Shown here piece by piece: positions 1-36,880 of a DNA stretch of 45,368 bases. Location of the stretch: the NCBI RefSeq assembly GCF_000003605.2, contig NW_003137822.1, positions 1,256,210 through 1,301,577 on the forward strand. Reading direction: 5' to 3'. The DNA is from Saccoglossus kowalevskii (taxonomy: Eukaryota; Hemichordata; Enteropneusta; Harrimaniidae). The position numbers and the translations under genes are program-made. The notes under the pieces were generated by a model that was not told where the DNA came from, searched no databases, and saw only the letters and a program-made list of their open reading frames with translations. Every line of letters begins with the position of its first letter. The first letter of the stretch is position 1.

Positions 1-2175
1 CGATTTTCGGGATTTACAAACCAATCGAAAAGATTGTGATGCCTTCCTTATTAATATACGTAACTGAAAATAAATAAATATAATATTTATTGACACACAT
101 ATTGATATTAAGATAGTGGTTTGAATTTTAGATATTTAGATTGTGATTGTTTGTCAGAAATTTATATAGTTGTTCTTGCTACTTCACGTTTTCCGTGTTA
201 ACTAAATTTCTAAAATATTTTTAAATGCCCTATAAGTTTATTTTGGGCATTTATTTGTTTACTATTTTCGTTGCATTTCATTTTCCCCAATGTTTTATGA
301 ATTATTTCAGTTTTCTTTTTAATGTTGCAATTTTGTGTAGACTTTTTATGCATATTTTTAAGTAGGCTTATTGTAGGTATACGATGTCTATGTGTGTAGA
401 TGACTACTGGTGGCTCCTTATTTAATAGATTATTCATAATTTGTTTATCATTTTCAAATATTCCCGAATATTACATCATGATCCTTATTCCCTCAGCACA
501 CGGGAGTTCTTTCTAAGCTTTCTTTGATTTCTAATTAGACATAAATCCGAAATTGCCGCCACGATACCATAAAACGGCATATTTTCTTCTCATATTTAGT
601 GGGTTAACAAACAGCAACCGTGTTTAAAGGTACTAGAATGTCTCTTCAACGAATCGCGCGATCATTTAAACATCCCTTATTTGCATAGCTTCTCTGTAAG
701 ACTTTTGTTTAGCTCAAAAGTTACAAAAGTATCTTTCAGATACACAGAGGATCTGTGTCGTGTTACTGGTAAATGTAATACCTGCATGATTTGGTATATG
801 AAAAGGCGGCAATAATTGCATTTTTGAAACTATAATATATTTATCTTGCGTATATAAAGAAATTAGCAAAATAAATGTTAATGTGTAGCTGAGAATGTTG
901 AGTTAAACAACTAAATCTGGTTCATCACTCATCTAATAACAGCGATCAGGATCGAATACTGGTGGAACAAGCATCACTCCATCAGAAATTGAAATGTACA
1001 TAAAAAGATAATTTCATCACACAGTCAAAAATGATGTATTGGATCTAGTGTTGTTTTACAATTGTGCAAATTGTTATTTTCAGTTCTGGTGGCAGTAAAT
1101 TAGGGTTTTGTGTTAACATAATATGTTTGCGAACTTTAACCTAGCCTAGAGGAGTATATATGGGCAACAGCTTTTGAGAATTATAGACATGTAATTTTGA
1201 TATGTAGTCTGAAGTAGATCCATCGAAAATAAATTCTTCATAAGTTATACACATAATCACAAAATTGTTATTAATGGAATACCCACGAAGTGATAAGCCA
1301 TGAAAGAGAAGTGATCCAACATCAGCACATCTCAACTTCTCTTGAAACGGAATATTAAGACATTATGCAATAAGCAGTGAGGAATGTGAAAAATATAGAT
1401 GTATACGATATCGGCATGTATTATTTTATCTAATACATTACTATACATCTACATGATTTGTATACTTAGTACATATACAGTAATTATCATTTTAGTATTA
1501 AAATAATTTGTCAAAAAACCATTTTAGAAAGCTATTTAATGTCATTTCATTTCTCCATGTATATCAAACTGTCACAACGACACGGGCTACAAAACGCGTA
1601 TATGGACATATTACCTGCAACAAATTTGGAAACACCAAGACTAAAGTTAATATCTTTTTCTGTGTGATAAAATTATGTGAGGGTATCCTTTATAAACAAT
1701 CCGTGGCTATACAAGTTAAAACTACCATGTATGTGAATGTCACACAATTTGCCTTGAGATGATAAAAGATATCTGATGCAGAGAACAATACTTATGATGT
1801 TAATGTTTTCATCAATACAATAACAGTTTTCTTTATTGGAACTTGAAGTGGCATGTGTTTTTGAAAATTTTTGAAGTTTACAATTCACAGTGCATGTTTC
1901 TACTAGAAATGTATTAGTGACAGAAACGAATATGGTAGTACAACAATAATGTACAATAGTACATTGCATCAATTCATAATGCTGACCATTAATATAATGC
2001 TAATAGTTACTGCCGGTACTGCGCAAGCATTGGTTGTCCTATACAGTACGCGTCAAAATCTGGACAGGCGGATTAGACGTTTTATACGGGAAGGAGGGTT
2101 TATTTATAGAGAAAGTTCAGTGTTGAGTGCATCGCGTTACCAGAGAATGGCCGTATGGTGGATACCTCACACACG

Positions 2176-2192
2176 TTTTTTTTTTTTTTTTT
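2176..2192. repeat. poly-T run (17 T)
   Basis: Seen directly: an uninterrupted run of 17 T. Read on the minus strand it is a poly-A run, as would be left by a retroposed sequence. No element body is recognised next to it, so it may be a simple homopolymer. Confidence 0.8.
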
Positions 2193-2445
2193 AAATCGGG
2201 GATCGTCCATGAAATTCAGGCGCCTTAGATTCGCAGTGTACATCAAATGTACGTAAGTATGAGTGTACATTAAAAATGTCAAATTGAATCTCTCGCATGC
2301 GATCCTTATAAAATGCTCGACCAAATAGCACCAGTGAAGTATTGTTTCACCTTAAATGATACCAAGGCCAACATAGAACGCATTTCTTTTGTTGTGTCAT
2401 CATAGGGAGCCCAGGAATTGATACACTCATAGACGTACAGTTTAT

Positions 2446-2812
2446 TGCAGTTCCTTGGCCCCTATGGTTAGATATGCAAAATCTACATCAAGCAATTTCT
2501 AAGCAGAGTTCCTTGAGTGTGTTCGGGACTTCACCGAGCTACTTTCTACGTACTGCCGCTACATGTTTAAATCGATAAGTTGCGTTTTGAAACATTGGCT
2601 GACTGACGCGAAGATTCCAATCTGAGTTTGGGCAGATATTCAATCACCCCTAGCTTATTGGTGCTCGCGAGAGCAAGAGGACGAAGGTCTTTACCTGACG
2701 GGGTTCCTTTTGATGATTTTCTATTTATTGAAATACATACTGGTTTTGCACTATCTGAATATAAGTAGAATGCCTGTACATATTCTGCTAGTGGTACCAA
2801 TGTAAACTCCAC
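2446..2812 (-). pseudogene. unrecognised, probably decayed coding relic
   Basis: An 81-codon open frame (2567-2812) with ordinary amino-acid composition is followed downstream on the same strand, after a stop and in another frame, by the peptide VPNTLKELCLEIA (about 2490-2530). That peptide has the look of the leucine-rich segments found at the start of F-box or LRR-type proteins. There is no clear start, splice site or domain. The pattern fits an old frameshifted gene or retrocopy fragment, but I cannot name the family and chance is not excluded. Confidence 0.2.
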
Positions 2813-3502
2813 TGATTGACTGAGTACACAAGTGAACTATTTGTCGAACATATACTTGGTTTAGGAAATGCATTATTCAATCTAAGGGAACCTTGATTTA
2901 TCTTTAATATCTTCTTTGACCCAAGTCCTGTATATTACCATTATCACCATTAAGCAACATAATCATTCTCATATCGTGCAAATACAATTTCTTAATAAAA
3001 CAGCATGGTTTATTTGTTAATGGTTAAAATGGTATATCAAGCACAAGCCATATATATTTAGATGCATATAAGCCATATATGTCGTTGGAAACTGATTAGT
3101 GTCTCAAAAAACGCTTAACAAACGTGAGAAAAAATTTAAACATATAGATAGCCTCGAACCATATATGTATGGTGCAATAACATTTTGTAGTAGTATTAAC
3201 TTCAAGCGGTTTGACACAAGATTAAAGACTCATGGGTTTTGGGACTTATATTTACGCCTAGTGAATGGATGAATGCGGAATTATATTTGATTTTGTTTGC
3301 ATGGAAGTTATACAAAATAATACACTAGTCTGTTGTGTTCTGTGATGGATGTTTGTAATATGATTATACATATGAGTATATAGTTTCGTTACCCTCAACT
3401 TTTTATATTTACAAAATAAAGATGTATAATTAATTCTACCTTATCAGGCCGATATATCTTGTAAAACATTTATAACGATGAAAAGAGTTTGACATAGAAT
3501 AG

Positions 3503-3985
3503 AATGAAAAGATTGCTGGGTGAATTAAATAATTAAAAAATGTTTCAACGCACTGCACAACGTATATTCTGTAGTTGCCATATCGAATAAACACAGTGAT
3601 GTAAGTTGGTTGTCATTTCGGCCTGTAAGCGACAAGTCTCTAATGAAATTTAACGGTTAATTTAATAATCAAAATACATATGTTCAAAACGTTGTAATAC
3701 ATATATTTTGTAGGTCACATATAAATAATATAAAAACAGTGACGTGGGAGGGGGTGTTTGTGTCATAACGGTCTGTAAATGAATCTAGAGTGACATGTGT
3801 CTAATAGAATGAAAAGCTCGCTAATAAAGTAAAAACAGTGACGTTAGGGGGATGTTTGTGTTATTACGGCCTGTATGGGAACCAGGTCGACAATTTTCTA
3901 ATGAAATGAAAAGATCGCTTGGCAAACTAAATAATTGAATGTTTGAAACGGTTTCAATGCTGTTTTAGTAGTTGGGTCATGCCAT
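3503..3985. repeat. degenerate tandem repeat array, about four units
   Basis: Units begin near 3503, 3642, 3808 and 3900, each opening with AATGAAA-like sequence. Most then contain the ordered landmarks TAAATAATtAA, a GTTTCAACG or GTTCAAAACG block, AACAGTGACGT, TTTGTGT, and a CGGCCTGTA or CGGTCTGTA block. Unit length varies (about 97 to 166 bp) because internal blocks are missing from the third unit. The array ends about 550 bp before the first coding exon of gene 1. It is a minisatellite-like array or a degenerate multi-unit repeat. No function can be read from it. Confidence 0.65.
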
Positions 3986-4183
3986 GACACGGTCGCTTTC
4001 TTACTCCATTGGCTATCAGCCTGAACGCGTATGTTCCCAGGAAAAACTGTTTAAATGCACAATGAATAGATCAAGGCTTTTCTAAAAACTAGGTACGAAC
4101 GAGCAAATCTACTAAGAATGGTTTGTAAAGTCGCTAAACCTAAGGACATCTGTCATTATATCGTATGTTTAATGGTGGTCAGG

Positions 4184-4216
4184 TGATCACATGCTTACGC
4201 TGTGTTGATCACATGC
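4184..4216 (+). promoter_or_regulatory. paired 11-bp direct repeats TGATCACATGC
   Basis: The same 11-mer occurs at 4184-4194 and 4206-4216, so the two start 22 bp apart, about two turns of the helix. Each copy contains the palindrome TGATCA. They lie about 330 bp upstream of the first coding exon of gene 1. Paired sites on one helix face are typical of cooperative factor binding, but no factor is recognised. Since the transcription start is unknown, a regulatory role is inference only. Confidence 0.3.
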
Positions 4217-4545
4217 CATGGCCACTTGATCGAAACGACCGCTCTCGTATGGAATGGCTTGAGCTAGGTATGTTTGATTTTACAATTATGCACAATTAGC
4301 TGAATTAAAAACACGTGAACATGTAAAATGACAAAGTAACTCTTGTAAATGCCACATTGGTGAAATGTAGTGAAATTTTTCAAAACTTCAAAATAGTGAA
4401 ATTAAATACCGGTGAAAATAAATGGTTTTACAGTGACCTTTTAACCAAAATTATAAAAGTGATGATACTTTTCGAAGAATTTATGGGATTAAAATGAGGC
4501 ATGAACAATTTAATGAAATAATTACTATATTTATTTGCAGATCTG

Positions 4546-29419
<24,874 letters not shown>

Positions 29420-29449
29420 AGACGGACATTTGTGATACTGGAAACATCA

Positions 29450-29529
29450 AATAAACTACACTACTTGAAGTCATTATCGTTATACCGACGTACACACAGC
29501 ACATTACTATTGTTGATTCTACCAATAAA
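29450..29529 (+). other. poly(A) signals of gene 1
   Basis: AATAAA occurs at 29450-29455, 31 bp after the stop codon, and again at 29524-29529 followed by an A-rich tract. Either could define a short 3' UTR. Use is inferred from position. Confidence 0.5.
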
Positions 29530-30510
29530 ACTAAATCGCAAATGTATTTAAAGAAAAAAAAATATTATAATGTATGAAATTTCACGAAAACCATTGGCAA
29601 AACACAAAATGTATCAATGCACACCAGTAGAATAATACATGCAACTTCACATGTCATTCATTAACGTCACCAATTGTGAACTCGTGCCTAATTTTGCAGT
29701 TGTTTTCTAATCATGTTTTAACTACATGCAATAATAGTTAAGTTGAAGAAAAACTTGATGATTTATTGTTATTTCACCAAATACATAAATTACATGAGTA
29801 CATACAATTCGAAATGACAGTATCATAGTTTTTGAGATATAGTAAAGTAAAATTTGTTAACCCTGTAAAAAATCGATTACAATTTTGAGAACCGTTAATG
29901 CATGAGTATATTAGATTATGAAGCGATTGAAATGGAATGGGCGTAGGATACAGGCGAGTATACAAGTTTGTATTGGTTAGTTTTGAAAGAAGTGTTTTTG
30001 TTTTTTAAATAAGATCTTAAAATTAGAATAAACCTTCAAGTGCATAGTGGCAGAATATTTTACGAGTTGAGTATATGTGGAGTATTTGCTCGATATATTG
30101 TATATTTATTCTATCTAGAACTTAAACTTAAATAAAAGGGCAGAATGGCAATATGATTTACAACATTTGATAAACGGACAATTATTATACAATAAGTACA
30201 ATATAATTGCGAAATGAGAGCTACTCTTACTCTAGAAACTTAGGAAAACATTATCTCACAATCTAGGAAAGTAACAAAGGAGACAATTCATTACAAATGT
30301 ATCCATTCCTATTGTATCCACATGTATAAAAAATAATAAAGTTACTTGTGTGTGATGGTGTTGATGTTGCATGTACTTACCAACAGTTGAAACAGATAAG
30401 GTATGTTATTCAGTAATGGAGTTAAATCTTAATATTGTGTTAGAATGGTCTGCAGAATATGTTTATAACTACAATAGCTAGCCATTATTATTGCTTGACG
30501 ACCAAGACTA
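29530..30510. other. intergenic AT-rich sequence
   Basis: Between the gene 1 3' end and the first retrotransposon fragment. No gene, RNA or repeat is recognised. The one sizeable minus-strand frame (29774-29965) has no support. Confidence 0.5.
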
Positions 30511-30519
30511 TTGCAACAT

Positions 30520-32084
30520 TTTCAATGATGGCCTGGCGAAAACAAAAAACACGCTTCAAATCCGTACAACTGTGGTGGGATGTGGGAAAAGTCAATATCA
30601 AACATCTGACTAAACAATACACCTCAAAAATCGCTACTAACTATCGCAACGAAAAAGAATGCTTGATGAAGAAATACAAAAACTAGAAAACGACCCCGAA
30701 ACACGCCCTTCAGAGAACAGAACAGAACACCTTGTACAAACTGAAACGCGCGGAGCTGCCATTCGATCTGGGCACAAAATACTGAACGAGAGCGACGCGC
30801 CAAACCCATTTTTCTTTGAATTGGAAAAATACAAGGGTAGTAAAAGGACCATTTCTCACCTTGAGACGCGTGATGGCGGTGTAACTAATGACCAGCCAAC
30901 GATCCGTTGCATGACAAACGAATTTTACGTGGACCTGTTTGCACCCAACCCAGTCTCAGCCGACAACCAAAATCGTATGCTTGAAGGGTTACCTAAGCTG
31001 TACGACATTTGCAACAAGCCAGTGACCTTTGAAGAACTGTCCAAAACTGTGAAACTGTTAGCCAATGGTAAATCCCCTGTTATCGGCGGTTTACCAGGGG
31101 AGTTCTACACACATTTCTGGCCTGTCCTGGGACCGGACTTGTTTGAAGTGTTAAATTGTTCTTTCGAATAAGGGCTGCTACCAACATCCTGTAGGCGTGC
31201 TCTTATTACACTTTTGCCCAAAAAAGGTAATACTAGCCTGCTTAGCAACTGGAGACCAGTCAGTTTACTCCGTGCGGATTATAAAATCCTCACCAAAGCT
31301 CTTTCAATCAGATCCTGTTCAGTGCTCCCAGATATCATTCATGTTGACCAATCCTACTGTGTGCCTGGAAGACAGATTTACGACAACATCAACTTGATTC
31401 GGGATGTCATTGATTACTCAAACACAAACAACACCTCATATGCTTTAGTCGCGCTTGACCAACAAAAAGCGTTCGACCGGGTACACCATGAATATTTATT
31501 CAAAACACTGCAAGCGTTTGGTTTTGGTTCTACATTTATCAAGTATATTAAACTCATCTATACAAACTCTCAAAGTCTCGTACGTGTTAATTCGTCTCTC
31601 ACTGGTGCCGTCGAATCCGCCAAGGTTGCAGTCTCAGTGGACAGCTTTACACTATTGTTATCGAGACACTCTTACATAAATTCGTACGTAAAGTGACATC
31701 GAAGGAGTAAACATTTACGGTGATCGAGTTAACCTTTCTGCTTATGCAGACGACGTCAACTTTTTTCTTACTAAAAATGAAGATTTCCGCAAACTCGAAT
31801 ACTGGTTGAATATTTGTGAAGGTGCCAGCAATGCACGAATCAACTTTGCAAAGCCAAAGGGGCTGTGGGGGGGGCGAACCGATAGCCCTTTACGCATACA
31901 ATGGAACAGCACAGGCTTGAACATTCTGGGCACTTTCCTTGGTAACACTCATGAATACCAAAACAATATCTGGGATGACATTGTAGAAACCAAGCTTGAA
32001 CGGTACACCAAATACTGTCCTGTCCTCATATTACACTGTCCGCGGTACATGAAGGCAACACGATCGTCTCCGATAAACACGTAA
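30520..32084 (+). mobile_element. Tx1/L1-type LINE, ORF2 reverse transcriptase part (decayed)
   Basis: The reading frame starts in the spacer after the endonuclease (WRKQKTRF, LWWDVGKVNIKHLT), then EEIQKLE, FYVDLF, NGKSPVIGGLPGEFYTHFW and the RT core: TLLPKKG, LSNWRPVSLL, VPGRQIYDNINLIRD, ALDQQKAFDRVHHEY, IRQGCSLSG and the catalytic AYADDVN near 31740, with GLWGG later. It is broken by frameshifts near 30655, 31612 and 31690 and by an in-frame TAA at 31169-31171. The endonuclease domain is missing, as expected for 5' truncation. The remaining 3' part is at 33740-34960, beyond a second inserted element. Confidence 0.82.
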
Positions 32085-32089
32085 TTTTG

Positions 32090-32300
32090 CTTTCAATTAT
32101 AGCATCTATACCTCGGACAATCACATGTTCATCTGTTATAAAGCCTAGTGAGTCTATATAACCAACTTTTAGTGCCATATCTGCTGAAGATTTCCACGTA
32201 AAGCAAGGTTTACTTGCACTGGCTTAGTTGTCACTGTGATCAAGTACGGCTCTTTGTTCTACGGAGGTCATTACCATATTCCATTCAAAGGTTTATTGTT
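32090..32300. other. junction segment between two LINEs
   Basis: This stretch belongs clearly to neither LINE. On the minus strand it reads through about 50 codons with segments such as VGYIDSLGFITDEHVIVRG (about 32120-32180), which looks coding-like but is unrecognised. It may be the 5' UTR of the inserted LINE or captured sequence. Confidence 0.3.
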
Positions 32301-32306
32301 AGAACA

Positions 32307-33719
32307 ATGCCAAAAACGTGCCAAGATTGTGATACTACTCGGGGCGTTAGTCAAGTGGAGGATGACACATTTCTTTGTAAAAAGTGTAATAAGAAGCGTA
32401 TGTCCCCTGGCAAGGAAACTCCTGTACTCCAAACAACAATTGAAGATCGTTTGGATGACATCAGCCGTCAACTAAGCTGTATAAATGAACTTACACTCAG
32501 TATGAGAGAAATTAAGGCCTCAATGGACTTTCTTAATGATATTGTGGAAAATCAAAAAGAATTAATCATCACAGTAGAAAGGAATAAGAAATTGGAAGAT
32601 TGTAACGCTAATCTTGTTCAGCATATTACTGTTTTAGAAAAGGCCAGTGAAGAACAAAATTAGTATAGTAGAAGAGACAACGTCGCGATACATGGCATAC
32701 CAAAAGTTACAACTGAAAGTACCGATGAAATATCACTTAAAGTTATACAGAAGATTGTTTCAAATGTGACATCAAGGGATATTGAAATCACCCACAGAAT
32801 AGGAAAGATCATCCCACCAGAAAGAAATGGCGCAATAAATACAAGACCTATAATTTTTAAATTCGCTGGACGAAGAAAAAGAGATAAAGTGTACCGTGAC
32901 CGAAAGATAATAAATCAGATAACCACAGACAATCTAGGGCATAATGAAAAGCGTAAAATTTATATAAATGATAATCTGACACCAGCTGGTCGAAATTTAC
33001 TGAAATTAGTCAATGCTAAATGCAAAGCTACAATTACAGATTTCTGTGGACAAGAAATGGTCAAGTCTATGTTAGAAAGGCAGAAGGTACACCACATATT
33101 ATAATCAAGAGTGAGTTTGACATTTCAAAAATAGTTTAAATTACTTGTAAATATATCCTATACTGTTTATACATATAACTAACCATGGAAGATGATAATG
33201 ATCACCAATTATTCAATATTCACTGTTCGTCATATACCATTTCCAAGTTCAATACTGAATTCTCCAATGCACTCGACACATTCTCTATATCTAATATAAA
33301 TATTCGATCTTTTAGAATTAACTATGACAATTTTAATTTATTTTATGAAAATTATATAAAACATCAATTCAGTATTGTTGCACTTACTTATCTGGCAAAT
33401 TGAAAGCAAAAATATTTACAGTTTAACAAATTATTCTTTTGAAACAAATTGCAGAGATGATGGTAGAAGAGGTGGAGGGGTAGGCATTTACATTCAAAAT
33501 AATCTACGGTATTCTGTTTTGAATTTAGTTTGTATCAATAATGCAGAGTCTTTGTTTTTAGAAATCTTTATTGACAAACACAAATACATCGTTGGAGTAT
33601 TGTATAGACCCCCAGCTACACAGATTGACAGTTTTATCAGTAATCTTGAGATTACACTGAATGTGAGCAAAACACAATACAATGGCTGTATTTTAGTTGG
33701 AGATTTCAATATTGAATAA
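32307..33719 (+). mobile_element. second LINE (CR1/L2/jockey-like): ORF1 and 5' part of ORF2 endonuclease
   Basis: ORF1 (32307-33104) has an N-terminal Cys pair region (CQDC, CKKC), a coiled-coil middle, and the typical YSRRDNVAIHGIP block, then THRIGK, RPIIFKF and NDNLTPAGRNLL. One TAG at 32661-32663 interrupts it just before YSRR. ORF2 (33185-33719) begins an APE-type endonuclease: ISNINIRSF, GGGVGIYIQNN, VGVLYRPP, LVGDFNIE, with a one-base frameshift near 33385. It ends immediately after the GDFN motif, so no reverse transcriptase follows. Loss of the 3' part is unusual for target-primed insertion. Confidence 0.75.
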
Positions 33720-33739
33720 CAATTCTAACCTTCATAGTT

Positions 33740-34650
33740 GACTTGAAAACACGTCTCGACACTTTCCACTTACAGTTAAGCAACGGAATTTGTACTCGGA
33801 CTCCGAACACCCGTCATTTGCCTTCGCCGACTTTTTTTCTACAACAAATACAGAACCTAAATTATGACAAACAAATATTCGCCACCAAGATTTCCGATTA
33901 TAGTAACGTTCCTACTTTCTACCGTGAACTGCTATGTATTTAGCCATCCCTCCCGTGGGAGAGAATTGGCGGACCCTCAGACTATCACAGTGTTGCTAAT
34001 GAACCCATTTTTTACAATCCTTTGCTACTTCACCACCTGCAAGGAGAGCCTTTGAAAATGCGCCATTTTATGAGCAGTGGTATTACTACTATCGGCCACC
34101 TACTGGATAATAGAAAATGGCTTGACATTAACACAATTCACAATCGTGTGTCCGTCTACTCAATGTTTTCCTCCTGACATAAACCGTAACTTTGAAAACT
34201 GTTACATTTCACTGATTTACAGTGGCGCATCATACACGGCGCATTCCCCACCGGTGTTTTTTTTACTAAGGTCACACATCAATGTCACCAATCAATGCCC
34301 TTTTTGTGACGAGGTCGATGACCTTATCCACATCTTCCTCGAATGCGGAAGACTTGTGCCACTCCACAATTCGGTCAATCGGATCATCAGACAACTATTA
34401 GATATCGAGAACAACATTCCAATATCATGGTTTATTTTTGGTCCACCAAGACCAAGACGAGTTGACGATACCCACCGTTTGGCTGTCTTTAACATAACCA
34501 CTGCTAAGGCTGCCATCCACGCATCACGATTCCGCAAACAGACGTCTTAGAATGGTTTCATAATAAGATCAAGAGCCGGCTAGTAGGCGAATATGAATAC
34601 CATCAAGTCACCAACCACCAAGTTGAAATACTGCATTAATGATGCCATGG
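33740..34650 (+). mobile_element. Tx1-type LINE, ORF2 C-terminal part (decayed)
   Basis: Continues the element at 30520-32084 on the same strand. The frame carries FYRELL, GITTIGHLLDN (in a shifted frame), the IIHGAF block near 34230, and NQCPFCDEVDDLIHIFLECG, the Cys/His tail of Tx1 and L1 ORF2 (C-x2-C, H, C). It ends with ITTAKAAIHASR. At least two frameshifts are present. A stop falls at about 34548-34550. Confidence 0.75.
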
Positions 34651-34755
34651 TATCTTTAGACGAGAACGATAATTTACAATTTTCAAATGAAATTACTTAA
34701 TTTTTTTGTTAATTTAGTTTCTTTCTATTCTTGGTTTTCGTTCGTTTGTTTCCGT

Positions 34756-34962
34756 CTACTTGGCCATCACTGTCCACGCATAATTGTTGTATATAAACCT
34801 ATTACGTAACCGTCTATGTGTCTATCTGTTTACCTGTTTTTTGGTTGCTATACTTTGTTTCGCTACTTGGTTTTCACTGTCCACTTATAATGTCTTAATT
34901 GTTGTATATAAACCTGTTACGTAACCGTGTCTGTGTTTATCTGTTTCTTTGGTTACTGTATA
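34756..34962 (+). repeat. two direct repeats of about 107 bp, LINE 3' UTR
   Basis: Copy 1 starts at 34756 and copy 2 at 34863. Each has CTACTTGG, CACTGTCCAC, a TAATTGTTGTATATAAACCT block and TTACGTAACCGT. They follow the Tx1-like ORF2 directly, so I read them as the tandem 3'-UTR units often seen in this type of LINE. Confidence 0.65.
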
Positions 34963-36880
34963 TTTTATTTTAACCTTGAAATGTGCACACAAACGGATGA
35001 CTGTTATCCCGATGTCACAGGGCAAGGGGGGTTCGCTACCCCCATCGTCCGTGCCATAATGTATTGGCCTGCCCTTGGGGTTTCAAGGTTTTTACTTCTA
35101 CTGTCCAGTCGTTATCGATTTTTTTTACCCGCTAATCAAAAGGGATCTATCACATCTCCAATTGTGTCACATAGTGCTCTGCTGGATGCTTGAAAAAGCA
35201 GGTAGGTCAGGAATTAAACAAGACACTACATAAGCAGGTGAATGTTCAGCAGACTAATTTTAAGATCCTTATTAAATTCATTTTACTATATTTACCTTGG
35301 ATAGTAAAATAGAGTACATTACAGCGCCATTCAATTTATTAATACTCATTTATTTCAGACAAAATAGATACAAACTTCTAAAATTAGTCCAAATCTTGGA
35401 TATGAAGAAAATAGTAGAATTGACACAAGTACAAATTAAAACATCAGTGTAGCTTTGAATAACGCCATACGATTGAACTTTAGCCTTAAACGGGCTAGCA
35501 GCGCTAGTGGTGTTTGTATTAATGCATAGGTAATTAGTTTGGCTAATTTACATATTTCAATAATTTGGTAGGTTAATAGGTTGTGGTTATTGATGAATTT
35601 ATAAAAAAATAAATAATTAGGCTGATCTGTTTGCAAGCACTAGTAGGCACATATGAATGATTAGTTGTCTAATTAGCATACTTTTAGGGCATGTCAGATT
35701 AATTTGGTGTAGTATTTAATACAGGTAGCAGGGAGTTATTGTTGTCTTGATAACCGGTGTGAATAAAGCTGGGTCTGTTAAATTTTGCATACTCTGTGGT
35801 ATCTTGATTCTGTACATGCTGACTCCATCTGTTCAATACCCAGTACACTGCGGAAGCCAATGACTTTGTTGTTTCGACATTGCATATGACTGCTCTTGCT
35901 AGTTTGGAAGGAGATTGCTACACAATGCAGACTAATGATAATTAATTGGTAGCTGTATTTGTTTATCCTATTGAATGAGAATATATGTGTCATAAAGTGT
36001 AATTGGTATGTGGTATCGCGTGTACGCAAAGATATCATATGCGTACTCTAATTAGTGACGGAAGGTAAAACGTCTCCCTTAAACTGTATAAATTGAGAGG
36101 TGATTGTGTGATAGAACAATATATTTTGCTATAATCATGTCAATGCACATTCACAATCTCTTAACAAGCCGGTAGGCTGGTTGGCGATCCACTCCGCTCA
36201 AAAACAAGCAACATTTTTTGGCTGTTTCCATGGTGTGACATAAACGTGAAGCTAACGGCGGTTTATAACTAATACTAAGTTCGCAAACACCATTCAGTCT
36301 TTAGAAGTCACTTAGTTTATTACTAGGACCACAGTCGTGACTGTGCTAGGACGTATTCTGCTGTTACATTTATTATTTCCAACCGTTTTGGGATAGCATT
36401 TTCTAGAATGAAGCGTTTCCTGTAAATACTGGAACGCGCAATAACGAAATGGTAAATATTTACCTAAAGTACAGTGTGTTGACCTTTATAATAGTATACT
36501 TCATAATGCAAAACACTAGTCACAGTGAGTAATTTAAATATACGACTCCTAATCGAAAAATATGACCACAGTCCAGAATTTCAGACGGATATTAAGCAAC
36601 CTAAGAGCATATCAGAAGCATTTACTCTAAAATATAAAAAAGAACTGCAGTCAAAAGTCAAGAATGCCAGCAAATAAAGGATTCTGTCCCACAATCCTTT
36701 GTGCGCGTTATTACGGACACGCGCAAAAAACTGTACCATGCTACAGTATGCTACTATCTTGCCACAGATTGTTTAGTAGTGGAGTGTTCGGTGACCATTG
36801 AATTAGCCCGTGATTCATATTTTATGTGTATTAATTTATTCATCAATTTTCGTGACTGACAGTACTGCCCAAATTTTAGT
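34963..36880. other. intergenic sequence, no gene recognised
   Basis: The first 230 bp (to about 35190) are less AT-rich, with a GGGGGGTTCGCTACCCCC hairpin-like block near 35024-35045, and may belong to a repeat. The remainder is AT-rich and empty except for a small palindrome at 36323-36352, where CTAGGAC is repeated directly on both sides of CACAGTC-GT-GACTGTG. Confidence 0.45.

Larger units (their letters stand above)
1..3480. other. upstream AT-rich region, no recognised gene
   Basis: I found no exon with recognisable protein similarity here on either strand. The open frames are short and unconvincing. The region holds a 17-base T run at 2176-2192 and one unplaced minus-strand reading frame (2567-2812, listed separately). 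It probably contains distal 5' sequence of gene 1, because the first coding exon of that gene is preceded by a good splice acceptor (AG at 4539-4540), which suggests at least one non-coding 5' exon further upstream. I cannot locate that exon. Confidence 0.6.

Noticed and set aside
3503-3985. CRISPR-like array
   Set aside because: Units are long, imperfect and variable, there are no regular spacers, and the genome is eukaryotic.
30624-30852. Minus-strand ORFs over the LINE
   Set aside because: Shadows of the plus-strand Tx1-like reading frame, which has clear reverse transcriptase motifs.
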